From assembly GCF_009928445.1 (NCBI RefSeq), contig NZ_JAABNO010000005.1, positions 124,001-188,000 of the forward strand: a DNA stretch of 64,000 nt, given 5' to 3'. Each line of letters begins with the position of its first letter. Position 1 is the first letter of the stretch. Below the pieces are notes generated by a model that had not been told where the DNA came from, searched no databases, and worked only from the letters and a program-made list of their open reading frames with translations. Made by a program: the position numbers and the translations under genes. The DNA is from Clostridium sp. C8-1-8. Its GTDB lineage: Bacteria > Bacillota > Clostridia > Clostridiales > Clostridiaceae. Shown piece by piece: positions 44,628 through 55,581 of the stretch.

Positions 44628-44682
44628 ATAATCAAAGATATGTCTTAAACATATTGGAAGTATGCTAAAAGGGAGATAAATT

Positions 44683-45315
44683 ATGAAGAGATATATAGGC
44701 TTAACAACTATAATATTAGTAGCTTTAATTACCTCTGGGTGTACAGCTAATAAGAATGTAAGTAAAACCGTAAGCACTATAAATAATACTAATACAGGTA
44801 TTAAAAATGTTGATTCACAGAAAACAGCTGAAGAAGAATCTGAGAATTTAGGTAAAATGTTTAAAGAAAATAGTGATCTAAAAAAGCCTAATATAGAAGA
44901 AGCTAGAGACTTTAAGTTATCCTTAAGCAATGGAAGTGTAATAATGATTTCAAAAGGAAATGGCGACAAACTTGAAGTATACAACATTTCAAGTTTAGAT
45001 AAATTTATTGATTCCTTTAACAACGGTAAAACAGCTTATGTGCGTGTAATAAAAGGCACTCTAGAAGATAATGGTACCTTACTAGTTAATAAACTAGAGG
45101 AATATCAGTCAGATGGGAAGATTATTAAAGATTTAGCCTACGATACATATTCGAATAAAGATAAATTTATACCTGGAACTCCAAATTACTGTGTTAAAAT
45201 GGTAAAAGAAGCTTCTGGAGATGGGATTAGATATTCTATTTTGCCAAGTAAGGATACTCCTGATAATATGGGGGCTACTGTAATTAGCTTTAATAAAAGC
45301 AGCATAAAAAACTAG
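44683..45315 (+). CDS. DUF4362-like lipoprotein
   Basis: This 210-residue protein has an N-terminal signal MKRYIGLTTIILVALITSGC with a good lipobox (LITSGC), so it should be anchored on the outer face of the membrane. After a Thr/Asn-rich linker, the part from about 105 on (SSLDKFIDSFNNGK, YVRVIKGTLEDNG) fits the DUF4362 pattern known from Gram-positive lipoproteins. Function is unknown. It has its own promoter. A GNAT gene follows 76 bp later, possibly on the same transcript. Confidence 0.72.
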   Translation: MKRYIGLTTIILVALITSGCTANKNVSKTVSTINNTNTGIKNVDSQKTAEEESENLGKMFKENSDLKKPNIEEARDFKLSLSNGSVIMISKGNGDKLEVYNISSLDKFIDSFNNGKTAYVRVIKGTLEDNGTLLVNKLEEYQSDGKIIKDLAYDTYSNKDKFIPGTPNYCVKMVKEASGDGIRYSILPSKDTPDNMGATVISFNKSSIKN

Positions 45316-45391
45316 TATATATAGTGCGTTTTAAAATAGCGTCTACATCTATGTATTATAATTAAGTTATATTTACTAAAAGGAGACATAT

Positions 45392-45865
45392 ATGAAATTC
45401 GATTTTAGAATACCAAAAGAAAAAGATTCCTTAGACATAGCAACCTGGAAATATGATGATATATATTCTTTTTATAGCAATGATAGAACAGAAGCAAAAA
45501 GAGAGTGGGCATTAAATATCCATACAGAAGAAGATGCTTTTGTGATTTATAATGAGGATAATGTTTTGATAGGTCACTGCAGCTTTGACAATGAAGATGG
45601 TGAAGTGATACTAGGTCTTCAAATGAAACCAGAGTTTACTGGTCAAAAAATGGGACACCAATTTGTAGAAGCTATTTTAGCTTTTGGAAAAAGTAAATAT
45701 GATTATGATCAAATATCACTATATGTGGCCAAGTTTAATAAGAGAGCCATAAAAGTTTACGAAGGCTTAGGTTTTAAAAAAATCGATGAATTTACTTGGG
45801 ACATATATGATGAAGATGTGGAGTTTATAGTTATGGAAAAGCAATACGAAGTTAATTATTTATAA
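45392..45865 (+). CDS. GNAT-family N-acetyltransferase
   Basis: This 157-residue GNAT protein has the acetyl-CoA binding motif A region GLQMKPEFTGQKMGHQFVEAIL and the motif B end LYVAKFNKRAIKVYEGLGFKKI. AAGGAGACAT precedes the ATG. RimI/RimL-like and small-molecule acetyltransferases look alike at this level, so the acceptor cannot be named. No terminator separates it clearly from the lipoprotein gene. Confidence 0.85.
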   Translation: MKFDFRIPKEKDSLDIATWKYDDIYSFYSNDRTEAKREWALNIHTEEDAFVIYNEDNVLIGHCSFDNEDGEVILGLQMKPEFTGQKMGHQFVEAILAFGKSKYDYDQISLYVAKFNKRAIKVYEGLGFKKIDEFTWDIYDEDVEFIVMEKQYEVNYL

Positions 45866-46022
45866 GTGATTACTTTCCTTAAGTACCTTCATAAAAGGGA
45901 TAAGATATGAGTTTTTAGTAGTTTTAGTGTATAAAATTAATAATTCGAAACAAATTTATGCTCAAAATCTGTAACATGAAGTCGTAAAGTTAATTAATTT
46001 AAGGAAACTTATATATTAACAC

Positions 46023-46051
46023 TTTAAAAATCTTCACAAATTCAGTATAAT
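46023..46051 (+). promoter_or_regulatory. Promoter of miaB
   Basis: TTTAAA (46023-46028), a 17-bp spacer and TATAAT (46046-46051), about 34 bp before the GTG start. The -35 is weak. Confidence 0.55.
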
Positions 46052-46084
46052 ATTAAAGAATTGAATAATTGGAGGAGTAACGCG

Positions 46085-47413
46085 GTGAGTAACATAATGG
46101 ATAAGTATTATATAGAAACATGGGGCTGTCAGATGAACGAAGAGGATTCTGAAAAGCTTTCAGGTATGCTTAAAAGAATTGGATACGAAAGTACAGAAGT
46201 TAAAGAAGAAGCTTCTATAATAATCTTTAATACATGTTGTGTTAGAGAAAATGCTGAAAATAAAGTATTTGGTAACCTTGGGGCTCTAAAGGCTTTAAAG
46301 GCTAAGAATCCTAATCTTATAATTGCTATATGTGGTTGCATGATGCAGCAAAAGGGAATGGCGGATAAAATACTAACTACTTTCCCATATGTTGATATTA
46401 TATTCGGAACTCATAATTCTTATAAGTTCCCAGAGTATTTAAACACTGTTAAGCAACAAGGTGTTCAAGTTAAAGAAATAGTAAATAAGGAAGACAAGAT
46501 AGTAGAAGGTATTCCTATAGATAGAAAGAGCGATATAAAGGGCTTTGTTACTATAATGTATGGATGTAATAACTACTGTACTTATTGTGTAGTACCATAT
46601 GTAAGAGGTCGTGAAAGAAGCAGAAAGCCTGAAGATATCGAAAAGGAAATAAAAGATTTAGTAGCTGCAGGTTATAAAGAAGTAACTCTACTAGGACAGA
46701 ATGTAAACTCCTATGGAAAAGGCTTAGAAGAAGAATTAACTTTTGCCGATCTTCTAAGAAGAATAAACAACATAGAAGGATTAGAAAGAGTTAGATTTAT
46801 GACATCACATCCTAAGGACTTAACTGAAGATGTTATAATGGCTATAAAAGAATGTGATAAGCTATGTGAACAAATACACCTTCCAGTACAAAGTGGTTCT
46901 TCAATAGTACTTAAAGAAATGAACAGAAGTTATACTAAGGAACAATACTTAGAACTAGTTAAAAAGATCAAGCAAGAAATTCCTGATGTATCAATTTCTA
47001 CAGATATAATAATAGGTTTCCCTGGTGAAACTGAAGAAGACTTCAACGAAACCCTTGATTTAGTAAAACAAGTAGAATATGATTCTGCATTTACTTTTAT
47101 ATATTCTAGAAGACAGTACACTCCTGCTGATAGAATGGAAAACCAAATACCTGATGATATAAAGCATGCTAGATTTAATAAGCTAGTTGATGCAGTTAAT
47201 GGAATAATTGCTAAGAAAAATGCTACTTATGAAGGTAAAGTTGTTGAGGTTCTTGTTGAAGGAACAAGTAAAAATGACGAAAATAGACTTATGGGAAGAA
47301 CAAGAAATGGTAAGCTTGTTAACTTTGACGGATGTAAAGAAAGCGTAGGAAAGCTTGTAAACGTCAAGATAACAAGAGCTCAGGCCTTTTCTCTTGTAGG
47401 TGAAGAAGTATAA
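46085..47413 (+). CDS. miaB: tRNA-2-methylthio-N6-dimethylallyladenosine synthase MiaB
   Basis: This radical SAM enzyme adds a methylthio group to i6A37 of tRNA. The GTG at 46085 follows GGAGG by nine bases and gives a 442-residue protein ([15 protein letters not shown]...). The N-terminal MTTase domain holds the auxiliary cluster cysteines ([19 protein letters not shown]). The radical SAM motif is [13 protein letters not shown] domain closes the C-terminus. It acts after MiaA, whose gene is downstream. A terminator separates it from mutS, but the gene order is that of the clostridial miaB-mutS-mutL-miaA-hfq block. Confidence 0.95.
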   Translation: MSNIMDKYYIETWGCQMNEEDSEKLSGMLKRIGYESTEVKEEASIIIFNTCCVRENAENKVFGNLGALKALKAKNPNLIIAICGCMMQQKGMADKILTTFPYVDIIFGTHNSYKFPEYLNTVKQQGVQVKEIVNKEDKIVEGIPIDRKSDIKGFVTIMYGCNNYCTYCVVPYVRGRERSRKPEDIEKEIKDLVAAGYKEVTLLGQNVNSYGKGLEEELTFADLLRRINNIEGLERVRFMTSHPKDLTEDVIMAIKECDKLCEQIHLPVQSGSSIVLKEMNRSYTKEQYLELVKKIKQEIPDVSISTDIIIGFPGETEEDFNETLDLVKQVEYDSAFTFIYSRRQYTPADRMENQIPDDIKHARFNKLVDAVNGIIAKKNATYEGKVVEVLVEGTSKNDENRLMGRTRNGKLVNFDGCKESVGKLVNVKITRAQAFSLVGEEV

Positions 47414-47427
47414 TTATAAGTAAAAGT

Positions 47428-47456
47428 AAAAGCTCTTAGATTTAAGGGCTTTTTCC
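47428..47456 (+). terminator. Intrinsic terminator between miaB and mutS
   Basis: AAAAGCTCTTA pairs with TTAAGGGCTTTT (one G-U) with a short loop and T tail. The mutS ribosome binding site AAGGAGG follows directly, so some read-through is likely needed or a promoter is hidden here. Confidence 0.65.
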
Positions 47457-47473
47457 TTTAAGGAGGTTTAATA

Positions 47474-50242
47474 ATGGCACTAACTCCAATGATGCAGCAA
47501 TACATGGAGATAAAAGAGAACTATAAAGATTGTATTTTGTTTTTTAGATTAGGTGACTTCTATGAGATGTTCTTTGAGGATGCAGAGGTTGCGGCAAAAG
47601 AACTGGAGCTAGTTCTTACAGGAAGAGACTGCGGCTTAGAAAGCAGAGCTCCTATGTGTGGTATTCCCTATCATGCATCTAATTCCTATATAGGCAGATT
47701 GGTTTCTAAGGGATACAAGGTAGCAATATGTGAACAGGTAGAAGATCCAGCACTTGCTAAAGGCATAGTAAGAAGAGATGTAATTAAAATAGTTACTCCT
47801 GGTACATATAATGATTCTAATTATGTAGATGAGTCAAAGAACAACTATATAATGTGTTTATTTGTAGACGCGGAAAAGAACAAGGTAGGGCTTAGCACTA
47901 CTGATATATCTACCGGTGACTTTTTAACTACAAGCTTTGATTATAATCCAAATATAATATTAGACGAGATATCAAAGTTTTCTCCAAAGGAAATAATCAT
48001 AAATATATTAGAGGACACTACTTTAATATCCATGATTACAGATAGCTGTAATGCTTTGATTACTAGAAAGACAACAAGCTACTTTGAAGATGACAGCGAA
48101 GATCTACTCTATGCTCAATTTAAAGAGGAAAAGAATAAGCTAGATAGTTTATCCCTAAAAAGCTCTATAGGACTAACTAAATACGTTGTAGACACTCAGA
48201 AGATGTCTTTAAGCAACTTGAATAGAATAGATACTTATTCTATCGTGGATTATATGACTATAGATACGAATTCTAGAAGAAACTTAGAGCTTACAGAAAA
48301 TATAAGAGAGAAAACTAAAAAAGGCTCACTGCTTTGGGTTCTTGATAAGACTTCTACTGCTATGGGAAGCAGGGAGCTTAGAAGATGGATAGACCAACCG
48401 CTTATAACAAAGTCGCTTATTGAAGCTAGATTAAGTGGTGTAGAAGATCTATATAACAACCTATACCTTATGGAGCAGCTAAAAGAGACCTTAAAGGATA
48501 TATATGATATAGAAAGAATAACAGGGAAGATAGCTAACTTCAATGTGAATGCAAAGGATATGGTATCACTAAAGGTATCACTTCAAAAAATACCTAATGT
48601 GAAAGAATTACTAAAGGATAGCAAATCCAGTATGCTTTTAGATTTCCATAACAATATAGATGAGCTAAGGGATATCTACGAACTATTGGATAATTCCATA
48701 TCTGAGGAGCCCTCTCTTTCCGTCAAGGAAGGAAATATAATTAAAGATGGCTTTTCTAGTGAAGTAGATGAGCTAAGACAGGCAAAGCTCCACGGTAAGG
48801 AATGGATTGCTTCTTTAGAAAATCAAGAAAGAGATTTTACAGGTATAAGATCGTTGAAAGTAGGCTACAATAAGGTATTTGGATACTATATAGAAATATC
48901 TCGAGCAAACTATAGCTCCATACCTGAAGGAAGATATATAAGAAAGCAAACCTTAGCAAATGCAGAAAGATTCATAACCCAAGAACTTAAGGAAATGGAA
49001 GAAAAGATTCTTGGTGCTGAAGAAAAACTTATCAATCTTGAATACAGTATCTTCGTTGACATAAGAGAAAAGGTAGAAGCGCAGATAGATAGGATGAAGC
49101 ATACAGCAAAGATTATAGCTGAGCTTGATTGTCTTTGTGCCTTAGCACAGGTTGCTATAAGCAACAACTACATAAAGCCTTTAATAAATGAGGATAACGT
49201 AATAGATATAAAAGATGGTAGACATCCAGTAGTTGAGCAAGTAATTCCAAGAGGTGAGTTTATATCTAATAATACAAAACTAGATGTAGATCAGGAACAA
49301 CTTTTAATAATTACTGGTCCTAACATGGCAGGTAAGTCAACTTATATGAGGCAAGTAGCTTTAATTACTCTCATGGCTCAAATCGGTTCCTTTGTACCAG
49401 CTTCTTATGCAGATATATCTGTATGTGATAAGATATTTACAAGAATAGGTGCTTCTGATGACCTTGCAGGGGGTAAGAGTACCTTCATGGTAGAGATGTG
49501 GGAAGTAGCTAATATTCTTAACAATGCTACTAGAAAAAGCTTGGTGCTTTTAGATGAAGTTGGTAGAGGAACAAGTACTTACGACGGCTTAAGCATAGCT
49601 TGGTCGGTTATAGAATACATGACTAAAGATGAGAGTTTAAGATGCAAGACTTTATTTGCTACTCACTATCATGAGCTTACTAGACTTGAAAAAGAGATTA
49701 AGGGAGTTAAGAACTTCTCTGTTGCAGTAAAAGAGATTAATAATACAATTATATTCTTAAGAAAGATAGTAGAAGGAGGAGCAGACCAATCCTACGGTAT
49801 AGAGGTAGCAAAGCTTGCTGGTCTTCCTTCTAGAGTAATTGATAGAGCTAAGGAAATACTAGGCTCTCTTGAAGATAATAACAAAGTTCATGATAAATTA
49901 GATTCTATTGCAACTTCTATAAAGGAAACATCAACTAATACTAATGAGACTATAATAGAAGTTTCATCTAAAGTGGTTGATACTGTTATAACTGAAACAG
50001 AGTCTGTAGAAGCAGAGATAGCAGTAGATGAAATAAAAGAAGAGGAAGTATTGCCTCGCAAGGGAAGTAAAGGTAAAAAGCATAAGGAAGATTTCTTCGA
50101 GGCTCAACAGCTTAATTTCACTGATATAGAAAAAGATACTCTACTGAAAGCTATTGCTTCCATGGATATAATGTCCATGACACCATTAGAGTCTATGAAT
50201 AAACTATACGAGCTAGTTAAAAAGGCTAAAGAGATAATTTAG
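47474..50242 (+). CDS. mutS: DNA mismatch repair protein MutS
   Basis: This 922-residue MutS1 protein recognises mismatches. The mismatch-wedge Phe29-x-Glu31 lies in GDFYEMF, and the ATPase Walker [10 protein letters not shown] is at 615-623. [12 protein letters not shown] and ATHYHEL follow. It is longer than usual because of an acidic, low-complexity linker (about 820-870, rich in Glu, Val and Thr) before the C-terminal helical domain near [11 protein letters not shown]. Eleven bases separate it from mutL. It is cytoplasmic and acts with MutL and the beta clamp. Confidence 0.97.
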   Translation: MALTPMMQQYMEIKENYKDCILFFRLGDFYEMFFEDAEVAAKELELVLTGRDCGLESRAPMCGIPYHASNSYIGRLVSKGYKVAICEQVEDPALAKGIVRRDVIKIVTPGTYNDSNYVDESKNNYIMCLFVDAEKNKVGLSTTDISTGDFLTTSFDYNPNIILDEISKFSPKEIIINILEDTTLISMITDSCNALITRKTTSYFEDDSEDLLYAQFKEEKNKLDSLSLKSSIGLTKYVVDTQKMSLSNLNRIDTYSIVDYMTIDTNSRRNLELTENIREKTKKGSLLWVLDKTSTAMGSRELRRWIDQPLITKSLIEARLSGVEDLYNNLYLMEQLKETLKDIYDIERITGKIANFNVNAKDMVSLKVSLQKIPNVKELLKDSKSSMLLDFHNNIDELRDIYELLDNSISEEPSLSVKEGNIIKDGFSSEVDELRQAKLHGKEWIASLENQERDFTGIRSLKVGYNKVFGYYIEISRANYSSIPEGRYIRKQTLANAERFITQELKEMEEKILGAEEKLINLEYSIFVDIREKVEAQIDRMKHTAKIIAELDCLCALAQVAISNNYIKPLINEDNVIDIKDGRHPVVEQVIPRGEFISNNTKLDVDQEQLLIITGPNMAGKSTYMRQVALITLMAQIGSFVPASYADISVCDKIFTRIGASDDLAGGKSTFMVEMWEVANILNNATRKSLVLLDEVGRGTSTYDGLSIAWSVIEYMTKDESLRCKTLFATHYHELTRLEKEIKGVKNFSVAVKEINNTIIFLRKIVEGGADQSYGIEVAKLAGLPSRVIDRAKEILGSLEDNNKVHDKLDSIATSIKETSTNTNETIIEVSSKVVDTVITETESVEAEIAVDEIKEEEVLPRKGSKGKKHKEDFFEAQQLNFTDIEKDTLLKAIASMDIMSMTPLESMNKLYELVKKAKEII

Positions 50243-50253
50243 GTGGTGATATT

Positions 50254-52197
50254 TTGAAAAGAATAAATCTACTAGACACAAATACTTCAAATAAAATAGC
50301 AGCAGGAGAAGTGGTTGAGAGACCATCTTCTGTTGTTAAAGAACTAGTAGAGAACAGTATAGATGCAGAGGCAAAATCCATAGTTTTAGAGATTGAAAAC
50401 GGTGGAGAAAGCCTTATTAAAGTCACAGATGATGGTAGCGGAATACATCCTGAGGACATAGAAAAGGCTTTTATGCCTCATGCCACAAGTAAAATAAGTA
50501 CAATAGATGATGTGTATAGTATAAACACTTTAGGTTTTAGAGGTGAGGCTCTTCCGAGTATAGCTTCTATATCTAATGTTACTATAAAATCTAAGACTTT
50601 GGATTTTGACACAGGAAAACTTCTTCAGATAGATGGTGGAGTTATTACGCAAAATGAAGAAGTGAGTATGCCAACTGGTACTCAAATTGAAGTTAAAAAC
50701 TTATTTTTTAATGTTCCAGCAAGAAAAAAATTCTTAAAGTCTCAGTCCAGAGAAGCTTCGTTAATTAATGAGATAATAAGCAGAATAGCTATAGCTAATC
50801 CTGATATCGCTATACAGTACTACAATAACGGCAAAAAGATATTTCAAACCTATGGCAATGGAAACATGCTTGATGCTATAAGAACTATCTTTGGGAAGAA
50901 TATAGTAGATAACCTTATTTATTTTGAAGATCATTCTGATACATCTTCTGCCTATGGCTATATAGGAAAAGAGGAAATAAGCAGAGGATCAAGAAACAAT
51001 CAAATACTTTTTGTAAATAAACGTTATGTAAAAAATAAACTAGCTACAGTTGCAGTGGAAAATGCCTTTAAATCCTTTAGTACTGTTAACAAGTTTCCAT
51101 TCTTCATACTGTTTATAGATATATATCCTGAGCTTATAGATGTTAATATACATCCTACAAAGGCAGAAATAAAGTTTAAGGATGATAGAAGTATCTACAA
51201 AATAGCTTTCGATAGCGTTCATAAGGCTTTGAAAAATGATGTTTTTGAGTCCTTCAAGCTTCCAGAGGAGCAAGCATTAGAGGAAGAAAAGGTTGAGAAC
51301 ATTCCACTTGATATAGACTTTAATAATACCTTCAATACTCACAGTAATTATGAGTATCCAGTAAAACAGACCGAAAGAAATAATGAAGAAGAGGCTATAA
51401 TAAAAGAAGATGAAGAGGAAACTGACTATGAAGGTAACAAACAAGTGGTTGATCTTCCAATTGATTTAAAGCCAATAACCTTTGGAAAGAGTACTTCTGA
51501 CGAAAGTAAAGAAACAGTAGAAAACAATGGTTCTACATATGAAAGTAGCCTTTCTCGTGAAGCTGTCTCATATAGCTCAAAAGGTTGCTCAAACTTAGAG
51601 GAAAAGGCAAATGCTAAAATACCTAACCTAAGAGTAATAGGACAATTTGATAAGACTTATATAATATGTGAACATGAAGATATCTTATATCTAATAGATC
51701 AACATGCGGCACATGAAAAAATACTTTTTGAAAAGTATTTAAAGGATATCGAAAATTCTCATATTCAGGTTCAAAGTCTTCTTATACCCTGTGTAATAAA
51801 CTTGATTATGGATGATTATGAGATTGTTCTAGAAAATAAAGAAGTTTTCGAAAAAGCAGGTTTTCTAATCGAAGATTTTGGAGATACTAGTATACTGTTA
51901 AAAGAAGTACCATACTTCTTAGATAAGCTTAATCCTAAAACTCTTCTAATTGATATAATAGACAATTTAAAAAACCTTGGGTCAGGAAAAACCACAGAAG
52001 TTAAGTACAATAGAATTGCTACAATGGCATGCAAGGCTGCTGTAAAAGCTCATGATCTACTAAGTATGGAAGAGATGTATGAACTCATAAATACTATGAG
52101 ATACATTGAGGATCCTTTCCATTGCCCACATGGAAGACCAACTATAATAAAGTTTACTTTAAATGAATTAGAGAAGAAATTTAGAAGAATACAATAG
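50254..52197 (+). CDS. mutL: DNA mismatch repair protein MutL
   Basis: This 647-residue GHKL ATPase has VENSIDA, TDDGSGI and GFRGEAL in the N-terminal domain. An acidic linker (about 345-450) and a C-terminal dimerisation domain follow. The C-terminal domain carries the endonuclease metal motif from Asp482 ([12 protein letters not shown]) and CPHGRP, so this MutL should nick DNA, as in bacteria lacking MutH. GGTGGTGA lies before the TTG/ATG-like start region, and translation from 50254 matches the family N-terminus ([18 protein letters not shown]). It is co-transcribed with mutS and miaA. Confidence 0.96.
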   Translation: MKRINLLDTNTSNKIAAGEVVERPSSVVKELVENSIDAEAKSIVLEIENGGESLIKVTDDGSGIHPEDIEKAFMPHATSKISTIDDVYSINTLGFRGEALPSIASISNVTIKSKTLDFDTGKLLQIDGGVITQNEEVSMPTGTQIEVKNLFFNVPARKKFLKSQSREASLINEIISRIAIANPDIAIQYYNNGKKIFQTYGNGNMLDAIRTIFGKNIVDNLIYFEDHSDTSSAYGYIGKEEISRGSRNNQILFVNKRYVKNKLATVAVENAFKSFSTVNKFPFFILFIDIYPELIDVNIHPTKAEIKFKDDRSIYKIAFDSVHKALKNDVFESFKLPEEQALEEEKVENIPLDIDFNNTFNTHSNYEYPVKQTERNNEEEAIIKEDEEETDYEGNKQVVDLPIDLKPITFGKSTSDESKETVENNGSTYESSLSREAVSYSSKGCSNLEEKANAKIPNLRVIGQFDKTYIICEHEDILYLIDQHAAHEKILFEKYLKDIENSHIQVQSLLIPCVINLIMDDYEIVLENKEVFEKAGFLIEDFGDTSILLKEVPYFLDKLNPKTLLIDIIDNLKNLGSGKTTEVKYNRIATMACKAAVKAHDLLSMEEMYELINTMRYIEDPFHCPHGRPTIIKFTLNELEKKFRRIQ

Positions 52198-52209
52198 AGG
52201 AACTACGAT

Positions 52210-53139
52210 ATGAAAAAAAGAAAATTATTAGTGTTAGGCGGACCTACAGCAGTGGGAAAAACTGATATATCCATAAAACTAGCCAAAGCATTAAATGGAG
52301 AAATAATATCTGCGGATTCAATGCAGATATATAAATACATGGATATAGGCTCTGCTAAAGTGAGTGAGGAAGAAATGGATGGAGTTAAGCATTATATGAT
52401 TGATGTGGTTCATCCTCGTGAGGAATTTAGCGTTTCTGACTTTAAAGAGCTTGCTAAAGGTTATATAGAGGATATTTATAGCAGAGGTAAACTTCCTATA
52501 ATAGCTGGTGGCACTGGACTATACATAGACTCAATAATATGCAATCTAAACTTTACCGATAGCAAAAAGGATGAACAGTATCGAGAGTATCTTACAGATC
52601 TAGCTGATAAACATGGCAATGACTATATACATTCCATGCTAAAAGAAATAGATTTAGAAAGCTATAATTCTATTCATGCCAATAACAGAAAAAGAGTTAT
52701 AAGGGCCTTAGAAGTCTTTAAGACTACTGGTAAAAAGTTTAGTGAATTTAAGGAAACAGAGTCTATATATAAATGCGATTATGATCTTCACTACTATGTA
52801 TTAACTATGGATAGACAAAAGCTTTACGATAGAATCAACATGAGAGTTGATATAATGCTTGACAATGGATTAATTGATGAGTGTAATAAGTTAATGACTA
52901 TGGATTTAACTCCTGAAATGCAATCTATGAAGGGCATAGGTTACAAAGAGATTTTATACTACCTTCAAGGGAAAATATCTTTAGAGCAGGCTGTTGACAT
53001 GATAAAACAAGGCAGCAGAAACTATGCTAAAAGACAGTTAACATGGTTTAGAAAAGATCCTAGAGTTGTTTATCTAGATAAGGATAAGCTAACTGATGAT
53101 GAAATAATAAACAAAATAGTTGATGACATAAATATTTAA
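52210..53139 (+). CDS. miaA: tRNA dimethylallyltransferase MiaA
   Basis: This 309-residue enzyme transfers dimethylallyl to A37 of tRNAs reading U-initial codons, making the substrate for MiaB. It has the P-loop [10 protein letters not shown], the catalytic region [27 protein letters not shown] and [11 protein letters not shown] near the C-terminus. AGAGGAACTACG precedes the ATG, 12 bases after mutL. The operon order mutS-mutL-miaA-hfq is as in related clostridia. Confidence 0.96.
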   Translation: MKKRKLLVLGGPTAVGKTDISIKLAKALNGEIISADSMQIYKYMDIGSAKVSEEEMDGVKHYMIDVVHPREEFSVSDFKELAKGYIEDIYSRGKLPIIAGGTGLYIDSIICNLNFTDSKKDEQYREYLTDLADKHGNDYIHSMLKEIDLESYNSIHANNRKRVIRALEVFKTTGKKFSEFKETESIYKCDYDLHYYVLTMDRQKLYDRINMRVDIMLDNGLIDECNKLMTMDLTPEMQSMKGIGYKEILYYLQGKISLEQAVDMIKQGSRNYAKRQLTWFRKDPRVVYLDKDKLTDDEIINKIVDDINI

Positions 53140-53187
53140 TAGCATTATAATAATATATATGATTAAGAGAATTTGGAGGTTACGGTT

Positions 53188-53433
53188 ATGAATAAATCAA
53201 CAAATAATTTGCAGGATATATTTTTAAACGGCGCAAGAAAGAATAAGATTTTAGTTATAATACATTTAGTTAATGGATTCCAATTGAAGGGATTTGTAAA
53301 AGGGTTTGATAGCTTTACTGTTGTTCTAGATTCTGAAGGAAAGCAAATGTTAGTTTATAAGCACGCAATAACTACAGTAACCCCAGCAAAGCCAATACTA
53401 TTCAATACTCCTCAGGTTGATGAAAATATATAG
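53188..53433 (+). CDS. hfq: RNA chaperone Hfq
   Basis: This 81-residue Sm-like protein starts at the ATG at 53188, preceded by TTTGGAGGTTACG. Five in-frame codons upstream belong to that leader. Sm1 is [22 protein letters not shown], with the conserved Gln and Asp residues of the RNA-binding face. Sm2 is [10 protein letters not shown], a YKHA variant of the usual YKHAISTV. It forms hexamers that bind U-rich RNA. A terminator follows, so hfq ends the mutS operon. Confidence 0.95.
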   Translation: MNKSTNNLQDIFLNGARKNKILVIIHLVNGFQLKGFVKGFDSFTVVLDSEGKQMLVYKHAITTVTPAKPILFNTPQVDENI

Positions 53434-53446
53434 GTATTATTAGCAT

Positions 53447-53475
53447 AGGCAAACATTAAAGTTTGCCTTATTTTT
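53447..53475 (+). terminator. Intrinsic terminator after hfq
   Basis: AGGCAAAC pairs with GTTTGCCT around ATTAAA, followed by TATTTTTC. Confidence 0.88.
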
Positions 53476-53528
53476 CTTTATATGATAAAATCTTTTTTGT
53501 TCCGTAGGATAAATTTGGAGGTTAATGT

Positions 53529-54809
53529 ATGTTTGATATTACAAAAGAATTTTTAAGAAAAAGTTATAATATAAATGAGAACACTCTTAGTTTATATGAG
53601 AAGGCTATAGAAGATGTTAAAGAGCAATTTGCTATGTATGACGAGATAAGAGAATACAATCAGCTTAAGGTTCTTAATGCTCTTCAAGAAGAAAGAATAA
53701 GCGATAACCACTTTACTAACTCATCAGGTTATGGCTATGGTGATATAGGAAGAGATGCTTTAGATAAGGTTTATGCAAGAGTATTCAATACAGAAAGTGC
53801 TTTAGTGAGACCTCACTTTGTAAATGGTACCCACGCTATTGGAGCAGCTTTATTTGGTAACCTTAGACCTAATGACACGCTCTTAACTGTAAGTGGTAAA
53901 CCATACGACACTTTACATAATATCATAGGTATTAGTGGTAATGAAAACATAGGGTCTTTAAAGGAATATGGGGTAAATTACACTCAAATAGATCTTACTT
54001 CTGCTGGAAAGTTTGATTTTGATGCCATAGGAAAAGCATTAAGAGAAGATAGTAAGGTAAAAGTAGTACATATGCAAAGAAGTACTGGATACGGCTGGAG
54101 AAACTCTTTTGCAGTATCAGAGCTTGGTGAAGCTATAAAATTCGTTAAATCTATCAGAAATGATGTTATAGTTTTTGTGGACAACTGCTACGGAGAATTC
54201 ATAGATACTATAGAACCAACTGATGTTGGCGCTGACATAATCGCAGGTTCTCTGATCAAGAATATAGGTGGCGGAATAGCTCCTACTGGTGGTTATATTG
54301 CTGGAAAGAGCGAATACGTAGAACAAGCGGCCTTTAGACTTACTATTCCAGGAATAGGTGGAGAGTGTGGTTCTACTTTCGGAGTGATGAGACAGTTATT
54401 CCAAGGTCTATTCTTAGCTCCACACGTAGCTATAGAAGCAGTTAAAGGTGCGGTTTTCTGTGCTAGAATCATGGAACTTGCTGGATATGAAGTCCTTCCT
54501 AAGTTTAATGAGAAGAGAAGCGATATAATTCAAGCTATTAAGTTTAATAATGCTGAAAAGCTAATAAACTTCTGTAAGGGAATTCAAAAAGGTTCGCCTA
54601 TAGATTCCTTCGTAGAATGTGAACCATGGGATATGCCTGGCTATAATGATCAAGTTATAATGGCAGCCGGAGCATTTATACAAGGCTCATCAATAGAATT
54701 GTCTGCAGATGCACCTATAAGAGAGCCTTATATAGCATATCTACAAGGTGGACTTACTTTTGATCACGCAAAGATAGGAATACTTATAGCTTTATCTAAT
54801 ATAGGGTAA
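53529..54809 (+). CDS. Aluminium resistance / methionine gamma-lyase family PLP enzyme
   Basis: This 426-residue fold-type I PLP enzyme belongs to the group annotated as aluminium resistance protein (YnbB in B. subtilis). The likely PLP lysine is in GSLIKNIGGG. SGYGYGDIGRD and RPHFVNGTHAIG are typical of the family, with VDNCYGEF holding the ring-stacking Asp. It relates to cystathionine lyases, but the physiological substrate is uncertain. It sits between hfq and lexA as in many clostridia. TTTGGAGG precedes the ATG and a terminator follows. Confidence 0.88.
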   Translation: MFDITKEFLRKSYNINENTLSLYEKAIEDVKEQFAMYDEIREYNQLKVLNALQEERISDNHFTNSSGYGYGDIGRDALDKVYARVFNTESALVRPHFVNGTHAIGAALFGNLRPNDTLLTVSGKPYDTLHNIIGISGNENIGSLKEYGVNYTQIDLTSAGKFDFDAIGKALREDSKVKVVHMQRSTGYGWRNSFAVSELGEAIKFVKSIRNDVIVFVDNCYGEFIDTIEPTDVGADIIAGSLIKNIGGGIAPTGGYIAGKSEYVEQAAFRLTIPGIGGECGSTFGVMRQLFQGLFLAPHVAIEAVKGAVFCARIMELAGYEVLPKFNEKRSDIIQAIKFNNAEKLINFCKGIQKGSPIDSFVECEPWDMPGYNDQVIMAAGAFIQGSSIELSADAPIREPYIAYLQGGLTFDHAKIGILIALSNIG

Positions 54810-54843
54810 TATTTCTATATTGCTTTTTTATTGTTCTAGCTTG

Positions 54844-54890
54844 GGTACCGTTAACATAAGTGTAAAATGTTGACGGTACCTCTTTTTTCT
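54844..54890 (+). terminator. Intrinsic terminator after the PLP enzyme gene
   Basis: GGTACCGTTAACAT pairs with ATGTTGACGGTACC (one G-U), then TCTTTTTTC. Confidence 0.88.
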
Positions 54891-54931
54891 TTTCAATTGC
54901 TATTCTGACAATTCTTATACATTTGGGTTGA

Positions 54932-55438
54932 CTAAAAAAAGCCTTTAGAAAGGTGCTCCGTTATAATCTCAGGATTTTCTCTGAATTCATTTTTACACAA
55001 TTGATATACAACTCCAAATAAGCCGCCGGCAAGAAAAGCATCAGCGTAGAGCGTTTGATTTTGTTTTCTTGGATCCATTACTGTGCTTGCATAAAAAATT
55101 TCAAAAATAATATTTATTAGCTCATTTTTATAAAGCCATATAAATTGTTCTTTTTCTTCATAAATATAATTAATTAAAGCTTGTGATGAATTTGCTTTTA
55201 AACTTTCTGAATGCTTTTCGGAATAAATGCCCCAGTCACGAGCGATTTTATAAAAAAGCACATTCTTCTTTCCGTCCGGATTGGTAAAGTATCTGTAAAA
55301 TGTTGTACGACCGATTCCAGCTCTTTTACAGATGTCTACCACACTAATATCGTTATAAGACTTTTCTTTTGCTAACTGGGATAGTGCTTCGGCAACACAA
55401 TCTCTTATAAACTCTTCATCTATATTTTTTCTACGCAT
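54932..55438 (-). CDS. TetR-family transcriptional regulator
   Basis: This 168-residue protein has an N-terminal TetR helix-turn-helix, VDICKRAGIGRTTFYRYFTNPDGK, and a C-terminal helical ligand/dimer domain with FLAGGLFGVVYQLC. AGGAGATTTTG stands before the ATG. It diverges from an alpha/beta hydrolase gene across 143 bp and very likely represses it and itself. The ligand is unknown. The pair may be an accessory insertion between the PLP enzyme and lexA. Confidence 0.88.
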   Translation of the reverse strand: MRRKNIDEEFIRDCVAEALSQLAKEKSYNDISVVDICKRAGIGRTTFYRYFTNPDGKKNVLFYKIARDWGIYSEKHSESLKANSSQALINYIYEEKEQFIWLYKNELINIIFEIFYASTVMDPRKQNQTLYADAFLAGGLFGVVYQLCKNEFRENPEIITEHLSKGFF

Positions 55439-55528
55439 AATAAGAACAAAATCTCCTTCCTGTTCCGCTATTTGACTTATATATTGATTCTTCTAATATG
55501 AGAATATATAATTAATTCGAAGAAAGGA

Positions 55529-55568
55529 ACAACTGTACCTAAATAATAACAAAAGCTTATACAGTTGT
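55529..55568. promoter_or_regulatory. Inverted repeat in the TetR/hydrolase intergenic region
   Basis: ACAACTGTA (55529-55537) and its exact complement (55560-55568) are separated by 22 bp, just before the hydrolase ribosome binding site (GGGGGAAG). It is a candidate operator for the adjacent TetR protein, or a leader hairpin. Confidence 0.4.
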
Positions 55569-55581
55569 ATAGGGGGAAGAT

